This document shows positions 38,001 through 53,000 of a DNA stretch of 64,000 nt, piece by piece (position 1 is the stretch's first letter; the number at the start of each line of letters is the position of its first letter). This DNA is from Serilophus lunatus. Lineage: Eukaryota; Chordata; Aves; Passeriformes; Eurylaimidae. Position numbers and translations under genes: made by a program. The stretch is taken from assembly GCA_013399895.1 (NCBI GenBank), contig VXBA01001642.1, positions 1,032,475 through 1,096,474 of the forward strand. The letters run 5' to 3'. The notes beneath the pieces were generated by a model. That model searched no databases. It was given only the letters and a program-made list of their open reading frames with translations, and was not told where the DNA came from.

Positions 38001-41000
38001 ATTGGTATGTGAGTGCATGTTGCCAATAGGTACCTGAATGTGAAAGGAATAGAAAAAATGTCTCAGACTAATGTCCAGAAAAATCTCCTTTCTACTGGTA
38101 AACTTTTTTTTTCTTTTACCAGAGAAGTTCTATCACCAGAAGCCCTTCTCAAGATCTTTAAGCTAATCCTGCTATTTCTGTTACAGTTGGTGGCCAAATC
38201 TGTCTTGAAATAGCTTTGAAGAGAAGACTGTTGAAACATTCAGTTTACCCATTTGTCCAGAGATTTATAGTCACTACTGGGCAAAGGTTGAGCAGTTCTC
38301 TTCCTTGAGAATTTCCAGTCTATGCAGTGCACCCAGTGCTCTAGGTTCAGTAACATAAGAAGAGAGGTATTAATCTTTCTTCAAAATGCTCCATCAAGTA
38401 GGATTGCTTTCTAAAAGACATCTGACAAATAGGACTTGGGTTAGAGGAAATGTAGCAGAGATTGCTTGTGGTTTTTTCTTGCCACTGAAAGTGGTGTCCA
38501 TCTTAACAAAAGCTTATGCAGCAGTTACATCAGGCACACTGATGTTGGTCACTGGAAAGACCATCACTGGCTGCTGGCAGAAAGAAAAGATTGAGCTTTC
38601 CTTCCTTAGTCCAGAAAAATCATTGTCAAAGAAAACCTTATTAATGATGAGAATGTGTTTTAAAGCTATCTTCAGAAGCAAAAAAGAGGCAAGAAAACCA
38701 TTGCATTTTAAATAGTCTCTTTTGGCACTTTTTCAATGTGCTGTGGAATCTTATAGGTAATTCTGGTCTTCTGTAGAAGATATTCCCAAATAGACAAACA
38801 TGAAAACTTTGAAGGAAAGAGGATATTCTCTGAAGATTTTAGAAGGGAATCAGAGTAAGGTTAATAGTGGAAAGCAAAGCTGAAGCTGAACTGTCTTGTT
38901 GCCCCTCCACAATCCTTTGGGTTAAATTCTGTATTGTGATTCATATACATGGTATGCATCAGCTTGAAGCCATTGGTGGCAGAAGATCCATTCAGACAAG
39001 CTGCTGTGCATGTGCCGACCAAGGAGATCTGTATAAAGGTGATTAACAATAATTGGAAGTTTGCAATTATGCAATTGCTGGTGGAGAGTACAAAAAACAG
39101 AAAATCAAATAATCCATTGGTGGTGGTGAGGTGAACAAATAAACCACTTGTTCCAGCTAAATGAAGAAATGTGTGCTATTGTTTCATGTGATAGTTTTAT
39201 GTTGTGTGACTGAAGAGTAGAATGAAAAGGACAAGGCAGAGAAAGAAAAAGAACGAGGACGTTTCTGTTTGAAAAGTCAAAAATGAATGAATAGAAAACC
39301 CATTAATGAACCCATTCAGGAGCAAAGGGAATTCCTGTTTATTATATCCTTTTTGTAGATACTTGGGCAGATAATCATAGAATCATAGACTGATTTGCAT
39401 TGGAGTGGAAGTGCCCTTAAAGATAACTTAGTTTCAACCTCCCTGCAGTAGGCAAGTACACCTTCCATTAGACCAGGGTGCTGAAAGCTCCATTCAGCCT
39501 GGTCTTGAACATTTCCATGGATGAGGTGTCCACCACTTCTCTCACTTTACTCACTGAGTAAAGAATTTATCTCTGACATCTAATCTAAATCTCTCTTCTT
39601 CTAGTGTAAAACTGTTCTCCTGCATGTGTTAAAACTTGCTCTCCCTCCTTTTTGGTATAACTCATTTAATTGCAGGACGACCACAATGAGGTCTCACCTG
39701 AACCTTCTCTTCTCCAGGCGGAACAGCCCCAACTCTCAGCCTTTTCTCATAGAAGAGGTGCTTCATCCCTCTGATCATCTTCATGGTCCTCCTCTGGACT
39801 CTCTCTAACAAGCCCATGTCTTTCTTATGCTGAGGACTCCAGATCAGGATGCAGTACTCTAGGTAGTGTCTCATGAGGGCAGAGTAGAGGGGGAGAATCC
39901 CCTCCCTCAACCTCTCTTAAAGTAGCCCAGGATCCAGTTGGCTTTCTGAGATGTGAGTGTACACTGTTGGCTCATGTTCAGCTTTTCATACAAAAGGACC
40001 CGCAAGTCCTTCTCAGCAGAGCTGCNTCTCTAACAAGCCCATGTCTTTCTTATGCTGAGGACTCCAGATCAGGATGCAGTACTCTAGGTAGTGTCTCATG
40101 AGGGCAGAGTAGAGGGGGAGAATCACCTCCCTCAACCTCTCTTAAAGTAGCCCAGGATCCAGTTGGCTTTCTGAGATGTGAGTGTACACTGTTGGCTCAT
40201 GTTCAGCTTTTCATACAAAAGGACCCGCAAGTCCTTCTCAGCAGAGCTGCTCTCAATGAGTTTCTCTCCCAGCCTGTGATCATGTCTGGGACTGTCCCAA
40301 CTCCCATGCAGCCCTTTGCACTTGTTAAACTTCATGAGGTTCTTCTGGACCCACATCTCAAATTTGTCCAGGACCCTCTGGATGGCATCTCTTACTTTTG
40401 TTGTATCAACTGCGCCACTCAGTCTTAAATCAGTTTTGCTGAGGGTGCACTTGATCCCCTTGTCTGTGTCATTGATGAAGATAATAAAGATTACCAGTGT
40501 CCAGACAGAGCCCTGAGGGACACCACATGTCACCAGCCTCCAACTGGACATAGAGCCATTGACCACAACTCTGGGACTGTGTCCAGCCAGGCAATTGCCT
40601 ATCCACAGATTAGTCTACCCTTCAAATCCATGTCTCTTCATTTTAGAGGGATAAGGATGTCGTGTAGGAAGATCTTGAAGCCAGGTAGATGATATCTGTG
40701 ACCTTATTAAGCTTTACAGTCACTCCACCATAGAAAGTCACTAGATTGGTCAAACATGGTTGTCTCTGAGTGAAGCCATGATGACTGCCTAGGATCACCT
40801 TCCTGTCTTGTGTGTGTCTTAAAATTGCTTACATGAAGATCTGCTCAATGATCTTCCCAAGCACAGAAGTAAGGCTCACCTGTCTGTACTTCCTCAGCTC
40901 TTCCTTTCACTCTTTTTGAAACTATAACTTCTCTTTTGTTTGTTTGTTTGTTTGTAGTGTTACTTTCATAAATCTGTAATGAGAACGTGTAAAATGATGT

Positions 41001-44000
41001 CTCTAGGTATAAACAGACATTCCTTTAATATGAACTGCATAGTATGTCTTGTGTTCTTGTAGGTGTCTTACCTTTCTTCGACCCCTTAAGTATCTCTTTC
41101 AATTCTTTTCCTCCAATGCAGACTTTCTCAAGCTTTAGATTATGTTATTTTTGAGAGGTTACACTGCACATATGTAATCCTAAATGTCTAGTTTGCTTCA
41201 AAGAATCAAAGAATGGCTGACTATTTTAAGGCGACTAAATCTTTTATTAGCAGTTACAAATCTTTAAAAAGAAGGACTCTCAAGCTCAAGGTAATCCTCC
41301 AAAGATCTACCTCAAAAGAAATTGTATGTATCTGGCCTCCATCCAAGACAATTTGGAACTGAAAGAACTTTGTCTAAAAAAACTTCTTGTGCTTTTCTAT
41401 AGAAGTTTCAGAGTGGTCTAAAGATTTAGACCAAGAACTTGATTCTACCTGTATCTGAGCAAGTGAAATTAATAATGGCATCTCTCCAAAAGTCAGTCAT
41501 AAAGAGCCAAACGAGTAAGTGAAGACAACCTGGTTATGAATAAATTACAAAGAAAAAAAAAAAAAGTTGTGCTTAGTATTCCTGTATTTTCTGAGAAGCC
41601 TGATATGTATTTATTATGTAAAAGAGCATCAGTTTCAGGCTGAAGCACCCTTTCTGAAGATACTAGTTGACCAGAGTTCTAGTAAGCATGGATAAAAAGC
41701 TTTTAACTGCAGTATAAACAGTGGTAGAAAAAGAACATATTTCTAAATATGTTAATTTTCTTCTCTCTGGAGAAATACTTAAGCACAAAAATGATACAGT
41801 CTAAGTAAGAGATTTCCTGACATTTTCTAGTCTTTCCACCCCCAGATTTCTCAGGAGATATGTGCTTGACCTCAAGAGACTGTATATCCAGAGGACTTTG
41901 AAACAGAAATAAGAACAAAGAATAGAAGTAGGAGCTTTTAGAATGATATAGGATTTAAAGCAACTTCATTGAGGATAACCTTTTCCCACAGTATCTAATG
42001 CTGGAAAATTCTCATTTCAGTTCCCAAGTTTTCAGACATTCCTCTAGACATTGTCAGGGAAAACAAAAAGCTTGGGATTATAATATACTTTTTTCCACCT
42101 GAAAGCAGAAACAGTCATTGAACTGTCCCCTTTAATACCCGCAACTTGGGAACCGTCACCAGGTGAATCAGTTAAGGTCTGAAAGGCAGTTGTAACACCA
42201 GTTTTGGAATTGTCTTCCAATTTAGGTTAGTGAGATAGGATCTGTGAATGAACATTACAGGCTTCCTGTCATATTTGTTACTTAAAGCAGATAAACATTT
42301 TGTTCCTAATAAAATGAGCCTCAACAAATAACACGTCGGAATTTGGGAATTTTTAAACTGGATACAAGCATGGAGGAAGGACTTCACCCATAAGAAAGTG
42401 ATAGTAAAAGAATATGAGTACTCAGAGAAGGCTTATCAAAAATATTAGGAACTGAGACCCATGGGATCCATCACACTAGATTTGAAGAAGTCCATTGAAA
42501 TAAGGGAGTTAGTGTTTGGAAGATTGGACGTTGCTATTGGCAAAGAGAAAATCAATGAAACTGCCTTTGGAAAGCTGAAATAGAGCTGCAGGGAAAGGTT
42601 TTGAGGATGGCAGCTTGGTGAGAAATTAACAATGTTGAGAGTAGAAGAGGAAAAGGACCGTGGTGCAGGGTCGCACAGGTTGCTAGAGTGTAAGGAGTAG
42701 GAGATACGGAAGAGCAGAAGAAGAAATTTGAGGAGTAGGTGTAGCTTACAGGATGCATGTATATAGTGATAATATGCTTGGAGGAGGGGGAGGGGGTAAT
42801 GATTAGAAGAAGGCTACAGAAGAGTCTTGGAGTTGTATGGAGGTGAATAGACACCCACAAAAAAGATCAGGTGTCTGGTAAGGGAAAGCAATGAAGCTAC
42901 ATAACAGCAGCTCCTCCAGCCTGAAGAAGGATTGAGCTATGTCCACCAGCACAACTGCACAATAGGCTCTCACCAGTGTATGAGCAAAAGTGTGTCCATT
43001 CCCTGAACTTCAAAGCACTGCCTGAGGACAAACTCCTTTCTTCAAAGGGATAATCAGCTGCAGCATCAGCACCTCTTGGAGCCTGCAGGCAGAGGTCCAG
43101 ACTCTAACCAAACACATCATGGAGTATGCCAGGAAAAACAACTACACCTAGAGCATTTTTTTTGCAGCTGGCTGGATTGTATTACAGTTAAAAAAAAAAA
43201 TTCTTATGGAAATGAAATACTGAAACAATCATAAGATTAATCAAGCTTTAGAAAAGAAAAGCAGATAATTTGGTATGGAGAGCCATCTGAGATTACAATA
43301 GCTTTAATGGATGTGTGAAATGATAAATTTTCCCAATATGTTATCTAGAGTATTAGTGGTTTCTGCTAATGACACATTGGAAAATCAATGGGTTTTATTT
43401 TTCATTAATCTTTCAAGTTTCTTCTGTATAATTTCTCATTCAGAGTCTCTCGTGCTACCCAACACCATTGCCTAATCCTCTTGGTGTGCCGATATGGTGG
43501 CTAATCTTCCTCAGATGTGTATCTTTTACTTTTCTACAGCTATACCCTTCCATCTTTGAATTTGTCACACTAGCATTGAGTTGGTTCAGAGGCTGAATGG
43601 GGAGAAAAGTATCCCTTCCTTCTGTCCTATCTTGAAATAAACAGACTTTTGCAAGTTTTCTGCTTAAAACTGTTTCAAAAGCCAAAGAAGGGCCTGGAAT
43701 GCAGGGCTGAGGGGATGAAGGGAAGTAGGACTGTTCCCTTGGGAACCAACTGCTCAGATATTCAAGGTGTATTGTTAAATACCACATCCTGAGTGTTGCC
43801 TTTCCCCTCGGGGGCTAAATGGAGATTTGAAGACCACGTAGAAGATGAGGTTTGGAAGATTTGCATGACTTTAAACTAGTGATCTGTGTGGTCTGCAGTG
43901 AAAGCATAAAAACACAGTGTATGCTATCCAAGACTAAGTATTTTTTGCTGTCTATGTAGAATTTTTCGAACAGACCATAAGCACCCTTACTGTCCTGATG

Positions 44001-47000
44001 GGTTTGTATAGGGTCTTTTAACTGTTAGGGTGGTTTTATGCTTCAGACTCCCACTGTTGCATTACAATCTCCAGAGCGAGGAACTGAACTTTCTCAATCC
44101 TAATTTTCTGGGCTTTGAGGCAGAATTTAAAGAATTTCGTAGGGGATTGTTTCAAGTGATCTGAGTGGCGATACGCTGAGAACTCCCCCACCAAGACATG
44201 TCTTCCTTCCTAGTGTTACAGCACTTGACCTACCCACATCAATATAAGCAATTAATGAAAATTAGGGAGATGCATGACTCTACACTGTAACATACACTTT
44301 GCAACTAAAAGAAGCATGATTTTGGGACATTTTTTATCTACCTGAAGCCACTTAGTTTCACAGTTCTCTCCACTGTGTTCAGTGAGGCATTCTTCTTGGG
44401 CCAGCACAGCAGTACCTGGGTTGGTTGGTGATCATTGTTTAGGTGTCCCCTGGGTGACTTAGTTAAACACCATTTTGTAAGATGTCTACGCCAAGATAAA
44501 TTCTTGGGAGTCATTTTTATTGTTGGACTTACTTGCAACTGCATAATCATGAAAACTAGAATGCTTTCCGTCTTTAAGAACCACATCATTTGCCACTTGA
44601 TACAGTTGTATTGCCTCCTACATTTTGAAAAGTTTTTCTTTACATCCAATTTTGCTATTTAGTTGGTTTAGAGATGCCCAATGCTGTTATATTTAATGTA
44701 TATTTTAAAGATAAGAAGGACAGATACATTTAATATTTTAGGTGACTGCTAAATGTAGCAAATGATTAACATTATAGTGAAAAAATAGCTGGATTATTGT
44801 CTTCCTTTTCATATTCTGTCTAACTTCTGAAGATGATATCTCCTGTTGAGTATGACCAAGGAAATGCCATGTATATATGTTGGAAGGTTTAGATACATAC
44901 TGGTCTAGGTATCTTTAAGAGTCAGAGTCCATTTTCATTGAAGAGTATTAAGATACAGCTGTTCGTTTGATCAATTCAGTTCCATTTCCAGCTTTTATCA
45001 AAAGATGCTGATTTTGTTGGTGGCAGAGGACAAGATTTTTGAAATACTGCAATTTTAAGAGCAGTATCAGGAAGGTGATCTCTTCCTAGCCATCCCACTC
45101 ATCAATAGTTATTATGAAAGGAATATTGACTATTTTGTCAGAGAAACAGAATATTATTTTCTGGAGAAGCAGTGACAGCACCATTTCTAGTGCGTATTAA
45201 GTTAGTGAAGAGCTCTTCCGCTGGTGTCTTTCACATCTTTATTTCCCAATGCATAGTGATTCTTTGTTAATATTTTATCACCCAGAATCCAGTAGAAGCT
45301 CCAAAGTCATCACATTTTTAGATTTCAGAGGCAGAAGATCATAAACTTCTTAAATATTTGTGGAAAATAGACACAAAGGAGCTTTCTTGTTACCTTTCAT
45401 TAAATGCCTCTTAGGTGAAATGTGCAATACAGACCTATAAATGTAGGACTACAAATACATACTCATAGAAAGTTCTGAACCTGGGAACATCGAGCTGCAG
45501 GGGTCTTTTTATGTGGCTTCATACAGTGTATTTAATTCATTTACTCCTTACATGATTTGGCTTAGGTACATGTGTACTCATGTAGCACTCTCTCCCTGCC
45601 TGGTTTCCTGACAAATCTGGTTTTGCATCCTGGGTGAACAAACTCTGAAGACACGCTTACACTTGGAATCAAAACAATATCAGCAGGGCAAATCTAAGAA
45701 TTAGCTAGTTTTGCAGTGTTTAGCTATATGTAGTATTTGGTATTGCCTTTGGCAGATATTTTTATTTGAAAGCTCACTGAATCAACATTAAATCAAGATT
45801 TTAAGGAATCTGAAAACACCAAATTGTTTCTCACTCTTTCCCACTGTAGGCCAGGCTGATTTCAGATAGCTCTGTCTCATAGCTTCCTGGCAAATGTTTC
45901 AGTAAATTCTATCACATTTCCGTTCTGTAGAAACCTTTTACCCCTCAAAACTATTACAGTTGATCTCCATTAGAGAAAGATATTTTTAGCATCTGTCTTT
46001 GAAAACTAGGCTTTTAACCAGGCTGAATTCCCTACAAGTCACCAATAAATATAGAATCATTTGCAGTGGTGTACTGTAGTTGGCTTTTTAGAAGAGATTT
46101 GCTGTAGTATTTCTCAGAATTCTTAAAGGATGATCCCAGATAGCTTTTTAAATTGCATATATAACATTACAGATAATCATGAAGTTTGGTGATAGCATGT
46201 TTTTCCTCCTTCTTTGATACAAGGCTTGATCCTTCATGATGCATAGTGCCCTGACCAGATGTAGCTTGTGCAGATGAATGAGCTAGAATAGAGTATATAA
46301 ACCAGGCAGATCCATCCATGAGCTAAACTCACTGAACGCAGTATTAGTCGTGAGCAGGTGCAAGAATGCTGAAGTGGGACAAGAATGCCCGAAAGACCAT
46401 AGGCACAAGTGTCAGCCAATAGCGCAGAAAGAGAAAGGGTAGTATTGCCCTCAGAAAAAAATGGTAACTTTTCCTCCTTCTTTTACTTCCAGGTCCTACT
46501 TAGACATGTATAAGGTGATAATATTTAGTTACCTCTTCTGGTTTGTGCTTACTATAATCTTCATAACGGGAACCACAAGGATCAGCATATTCTGTATGGG
46601 CTACTTGGTGGCCTGCTTTTATTTCCTTCTCTTTGGTGGAGATCTGTTGCTGAAGCCCATCAGGAGCATTCTTCGTTACTGGGACTGGCTGATTGCCTAC
46701 AATGTCTTTGTGATCACAATGAAGAACATCCTGTCGGTAGGTACCTGCTGCCTTTTCTCTGCCCTCAGCACTTTGAATTTATTGGAAGTGTGCACAGTGG
46801 ATTAAAAATCCTTTTTCAAGACCCCAACCTTCTGAAAGCACAAAGCAGTCTCCATTTTAATTCAGCATGACTAGGGAATGGTAACACATACACCTCATAG
46901 GAAAATGTGCACTCACATGTTCAGTCAGGCTCTGTGAAAGCTCACAAGCTATTTTCAAAGGGCTAGATTCTGATTTTTTGTCTAATAAAGTCTCTCCTTA

Positions 47001-50000
47001 GAAGTCTTATGAAAATCTCAGTGGAGTGAAAAATGAGTAAGTAGTGCAAGATTAGTCATCCTGTTGGTAAATAGTGTACATTTAACTAGATACTTTATTT
47101 AAATAAAAATTTTCAAACCTAGTGCAAGATGCAGCTGTATGATGTAATGTGATTAGTGAAGTTAACTACAGACTTACCAACTGCATTCCTGTGCAGGAAT
47201 TCAGATGAAAACAGATGTATTTGATAATTAAATGTCAAATTCTTCTGCAAATTAGTAACCGTTTTCTTACATTAATTAACTCTTTAGTGTGTATTCTTGC
47301 AGTGGCATTGATAGGTTATTGAGGCAAACCTTTTTGATAGATAAATTTACATTTATTTCTGGCAATTTCTTTCTAGCTTTGAACATTTTTAGTGCTGGAC
47401 TGAAAAGAGCAGACGTTTTTCTTTATACATTTATATAAGTCACTGTACTGAAATAAAATTGATTTATGGGTGGTTTGAATTTGCAAATGTTCTAAATGCT
47501 TACATATGTGCTTCATTTTATGCTTGGGAATTCAGTGGAGCTACGCGTGTCTTAAGCTTGTCCATGTGTGTTTGCAAGATTAAGTCAGTGATTTTTAAAA
47601 GTTGCTTAGCTGTCACAACACATCACATGCCAGACGTGTCACTTTCTATGCAAAAACACGAACTCCACATACCTCCTATCTTACTAATAATCAGAAAACC
47701 AAGTTCTGTCTAAAAGTCATGTGTGTCACTGGAAAAGCCACTCTTTCTCTCAATCTCTATTTTAGTAATGAGAGTAATTTGTCTGTGCTTGGCTGTATTA
47801 TTTCTCATGTAATACAGAAAGATTTAACTTTTCTTGTCTTTATTTCTGCTATGTTTTGTTATATAAAACTGTTCCTTTACTTTCCAGATAGGAGCATGTG
47901 GCTACATCGAATCATTAATTAAGAATAGTTGCTGGGTCATTCAAGCGTTTAGTCTGGCGTGTACAGTTAAAGGCTACCGTATTCGTAAGTATAGCTTATT
48001 TTTCTTCATAATATTCTGTAAATAGAGAATCATCTTTGGAATCTTCTACCATGTTTAAGTTGTGCCCTCCCTTAACATATTACCTTGTGAAAAATCATCT
48101 CTGCAAGTTCACTTAATGCTTGGTCCTATATTGATTAGCAACACAGAATATTGAAAGTATTTCATAGAACCAAGGGAGACACATATATAGATATACACAT
48201 CACAACCCCTGTGCATATACTCATAGCCAGCATTTGCTGTAAATGAACAATTTGGTGATACTTTTGCTTAACACAGTTTCCCTGTACATGTGGGCGATGT
48301 GATACTCGAAGGTATGGTTTCACTGTAAAACTTGAGGGAAAAATGTCAGCTCACCATCATTGCAAGGAGAGGGCAGCTTTTCCCAGCTGCACTCCCTTTG
48401 TGGAGTGTAGACTCCCACTCCTCTCTGTGTACCAGGGTTCAGTTCCTCAAAAGGTAAACTAGTTCAGCTCACTGAAATAGCATGAAAGGGGTAAATTTTT
48501 TGTGTACATAATGAGTAATGAGGCAATTTTTTTCCCCCTTATGATTATTCTCATGATTGTGGTGATAACAGGAAGGAAGTGGACACTGTGTATGGATGGA
48601 GGTGAAAGAAGGGAGGAATGAAGTATGTAGAGCAAAGGCCTCTACCTCTCAGTGAGCTATTAATTTGTCTCCACTTTGTCCTGACACCTGATTTTTTTTA
48701 GTGAGGTTTTTTTTTGCTGTATTTAAAGACCTGTTTCATCCTAGTGAGTCTGCAACAAAGTTCTGAATTCTTGTCATTCTGTCTGATCCTAATAGATAAG
48801 GTGGAATAGGGCAAAGAAAATACAAGACAGAAATTCACAAGATAAATGGTGGCCAGTAGTTCTTGTGTTATCCAAAACATTTTGGCAGCAACAGAAATTC
48901 AGACACAGGTTTCTGACCCCTCAGGGGTTGCACCCAAGAGGCTTTGAAGCTCTTGGAGCTTGATCTTTCAGAGCTATTAGGTTGGCTTGGTTGCTTGTAA
49001 AGCCAGCATCGAGCCAGAGCCTGTCTCTTGAGTCCTTCTACTACCTTCTATAGGGCAGCATAGACCATATAGTTTATAGTCTAACTCCACAAAACCCAGT
49101 TTTAATTTTTAATATCCCCAAGAGAACTGCCTTTCAGAGAAGAAAGAAATAAAGGAAGAAAGAAAGAAATAACCCAAGCCAAAATATAGTGGTAGGAGGA
49201 ATGGGATTTCCTCTCTGCCTGTCTCCCCCTGCTCCAAAGGAAACAGTTTTGTGGTTTCAAATACTTCTTCTCTTATGCAATGGAAAGAAACATTGAACTG
49301 AGTTGTGGAGAGGAAAAATAAAAATATTAGGTGGTGGCAATCAAAAAATTATTTTGACAAAAATAAAACTTCTTTCTTATGTTGATAGTCTTCTTAAATG
49401 AAACAAAAGGTCACTTTGAACTAAAAAAAAATAGAAAAATGCCATTTTTGAAAATACTGAAATCAAATAATTCAGTGTAACAAAATATATTTTTTTTACC
49501 TTCTCTGCTTTCAAATACATACTAGGGTAGGGTGAATTTGTTTGCAAATGGTTCACTTCTGATGAATTCTCAATTTTCATGGGACAGCATATTGTTGGAA
49601 GCTTCCCAGTTTGTTGTAAAAGAAAATACTGTGTCTATCAAATGGAAATGCATGTCAGTTTTCTTAAGAAAAATCTAATTAAATACCCCAATTCAACTAA
49701 TTTTAAAATCTGAAATTATTTAATTGACTGAACATTATAAAATAATACTAAATACAACAACCCTTATGCTGATGGTGTCTTTTTCCAGCAACCAGCAATC
49801 CAGATTGTAAACTGCCCAGTGGAGAAGCAGGAATCATTTGGGACAGTATATGTTTTGCTTTCCTGCTGCTGCAAAGAAGAGTGTTCATGAGTTACTACTT
49901 CCTGCATGTGGTTGCAGATATAAAAGCTTCTCAGATCCTAGCATCAAGGTAACAAAGTTTAAAAGAAATTAAATTAAACAGCTCAAATCTCTCATGGTGA

Positions 50001-53000
50001 CAGTACTTATTTGTTTACAATGGGTGGTACTAAAATAGTCCTTTATCATGGGTTTAATATAATCCATGCTAAACTCATAATTGCAGATCTACCTTTAACA
50101 AAGCACACTTAAGAAAACAAGTAATTGAGAATCTAATAGAAATTAAACCATCTTTTCTACCAAATGCCGTCTGCTTTTCCTATTAAAAGCTACGAAAGTT
50201 GATGTGTGTTGCAGCATTCTCTCAGTATGAATATGCATGACAGCAAATGCCAGAGTTTCTATGACTTGGAAAGAAGATACTCTGCTCTCAGAGTCTGTTT
50301 GAGACAATTGTCCTTAGAAATCACATCTCAAGAAATGTCACACGAGGAAGAAAACAAGAAAGCTCTATGCTCTGGCTTGGGAAGAAATGGAAACACACTT
50401 GGGAAGCTGATTAGGTGCAGCAAGGAAGTATTAACCTTGCTGGGCCTATTACACCACAAGCATCCACTCATAGCCATCACTAGCACATTTTCCTGGTTTG
50501 TAATAAGAAAGCAGATGAGGAATGAAATTCTGGTTTTAATATTCGTGGGATTTCTAAGAAATTACTTACGTTAATATTGGATTAGATGTATTGTGGCTTA
50601 TTTTGTCCCTTCGAGAAACATATGGACATTGATTTCCGACTGTGTTTCAGCGCATTCAGGTGGTTATAACACTGATATGAAAAGAAATTCTGGAGGTGTG
50701 CAAGAGATCCTCAGCCTTGAACCTGCCTGTGTTCTGTGTTCTAGAAGACTGCAAACTGAATTCCTTGAGCAGCTGTTAGAGGAACTTATAGGCTGAATAG
50801 GTTCACATTTGGCCTCTAATCTTGAAATAATTAACTGTAAAGATATTAGTATTTTAGAGCAATCAATTATTTGTTTTCAGGCCATGGATTAGTTTTGTTT
50901 GATGCAGATGAGGTCACGTACAGAGGGAATGTAGAATTCTCTGTGATTAGCTGACATAAAAGAAACTTTGAAACATTTAACGTCTCCTCTCCTTTTCTTC
51001 TGACCCATTTCTGATACAGGGGTGCTGAGCTTTTTCAGGCTACAATTGTCAAGGCTGTAAAGGCAAGAATTGAAGAGGAAAAAAAATCAATGGATCAACT
51101 GAAGAGACAGTATGTATTTAATGCATTTATATACATATACATATGCATACATGTGTATGTATTTAACTGATAGCTGGTATTTACCTAGCACTTTCTTTTA
51201 TAGAAATACTGGCTTCTGGTATTTAGCTAGCACTTTCTTTTAGAGAAAAGCTTTACCATTATTAGGATTTCGTTCCATATATCTGTATTCCTGGAAACAA
51301 ATTGTTGCTTGCCTGCTCTTTCTGTTTCATTTGTGGTTCCTCTTCTAGTGTTTGAGTGCAAAATATAAGTTTACCTTCACTGAAAATATTTGCATTCAGC
51401 TTAAGTGGCCTGGAGGCCCTTTCTCTTTATACAGCCAATAAGTCACTTTGATTTGTCTTGCATGCAACCAGCATGCTTCTTTTGTAACTGCAGAATGCTT
51501 TCAAAGCTCGTCCACCACCATGCATGAAAAGCCCTAGCTGCTTCCTAACCCAAGTGTCAAAGTCTGCTCATGACAGCTTCTTCCACACTTGCATAGTTGA
51601 AGAAGTATCAGAAGACTGCAGGGACTGTGTTCCCTACCTGTATAGAGTCACAGAATACTAGAATGGTTTTAGTTGGAAGGGACCTTTTAAAGGTCATCTA
51701 GTTCAACCTCCCTGTAACGAGCAGTGACATCTTCAACGTGATCAGATTACTCAGAGCCACATCCAACCTGACCATGAATGTATCCAGGGATAGAGAATCT
51801 ACCACCTCTCTGGGAAACCTGTTCCAGTATTTCATCACCCTCATTGTAAAAAACTTCTTTCTTATAGCTGATCTAAAATGACTCTGCTTCAGTTTAAAAA
51901 CATTACCCCCTTGTCCTATTGCAACAGACCCAGAAAGATGTTTGGCCCCATCTTTCCTATGAGCCCCCTCCAAGTACTGAAAAGACACAATAAGGTCTCC
52001 CCAAAGCCTTCTCTTCTCCAGGCTGAACAAACAAATTCTCTCAGACTTTCCTGATATGAGAGGTTCTCCATCCTCCTAATCAACTTTCTGGCCCTCCTCT
52101 GGACTCACTTCAACAGATCAAGGTTCTTCCCGTACTAATGACCCCAGAGTTGGAAGCAGTACTCCAGGTGGGGTCTCACAAAGACAGAGCAGAGGGGAAG
52201 AATCTTCCCTCCACGCTGCTTTTTATGCAGCTCAGGACACAATTGGCTTTCTGTGCTGCAAGTGCACATCGTCAGGTCACACCTAGCCTCTCATCCATCC
52301 CAAGTCCTTCTTGGTGGAGCTGCTCTCTGTCTGTTCATCCTCCAGCCTGTATTGATAGTGGGTGTTGCCCTGACCCTAGTGCAACGACTTGCACTTTGTC
52401 TTGTTGATGATACTACCCCATACACCAACTTTTTGAGCTTGTCCAAGTTCCTCTGGATGGCATCCCATCCCTCAGATCTGTCAACTGCACCACACATCTC
52501 GTTGTTGTCTGTGAACTTACTGTGGATTTGCTTGACCCTACTGTCCATATCATTGATGAAGACATTAAAAATAGCACTGGACCTCCAAGAGACACCACTT
52601 GTCACTCATGTCCATTGGGACAAATGAGATTAATGGGTGAAAATGTAGCATAAATAGTGCAGGAGCAGCAACCTCCCTGGTTCAGAGTGGCAAGTTTCAG
52701 GAAAAGCAGAGCTTCATTTTGTATGTTGTAACTCCTAACAGCAATTCTTTCATTATTAAATGATAATAAGATAGTTGAGTGGGAGTAGGTAAAGCAGTCA
52801 TTATACCAGGCAACCCAAATCTCACTGACCAGTGAGTGAACATCTAGGCTTGATCCTTCCAACTAGCCCCTTAATGTGACTCCTTATGTTTAAGGGCAGG
52901 ATGACAATGCGGAATATTTCCTTCAGAAATGTTGTAGTATGTGCATGTGTGTGTCTGTATGTGTTTAACAGTTGTTATTCAGGGTGGGTTGAAAAGAGCG

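Larger units (their letters stand above)
36941..46492 (+). other. PIEZO2 intron 19 (9.55 kb, the longest)
   Basis: Contains a short antisense CR1 tail near 37233-37370, a long antisense CR1 from 39375 to about 40920 that includes the single N and its duplicated flanks, a TTTG repeat at 40935-40954, and a purine-rich patch near 42600-42900. The remaining sequence, including 41-46.4 kb, shows no exon consistent with PIEZO2. Confidence 0.88.

Noticed and set aside
40132..40566. 144-codon minus-strand frame with reverse-transcriptase motifs
   Set aside because: It is a decayed CR1 ORF2 fragment, not a host gene, and part of it lies in the duplicated block next to the N.
44338..44649. 103-codon minus-strand frame in intron 19
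   Set aside because: No recognisable protein similarity or splice structure; the region otherwise looks like ordinary intron.
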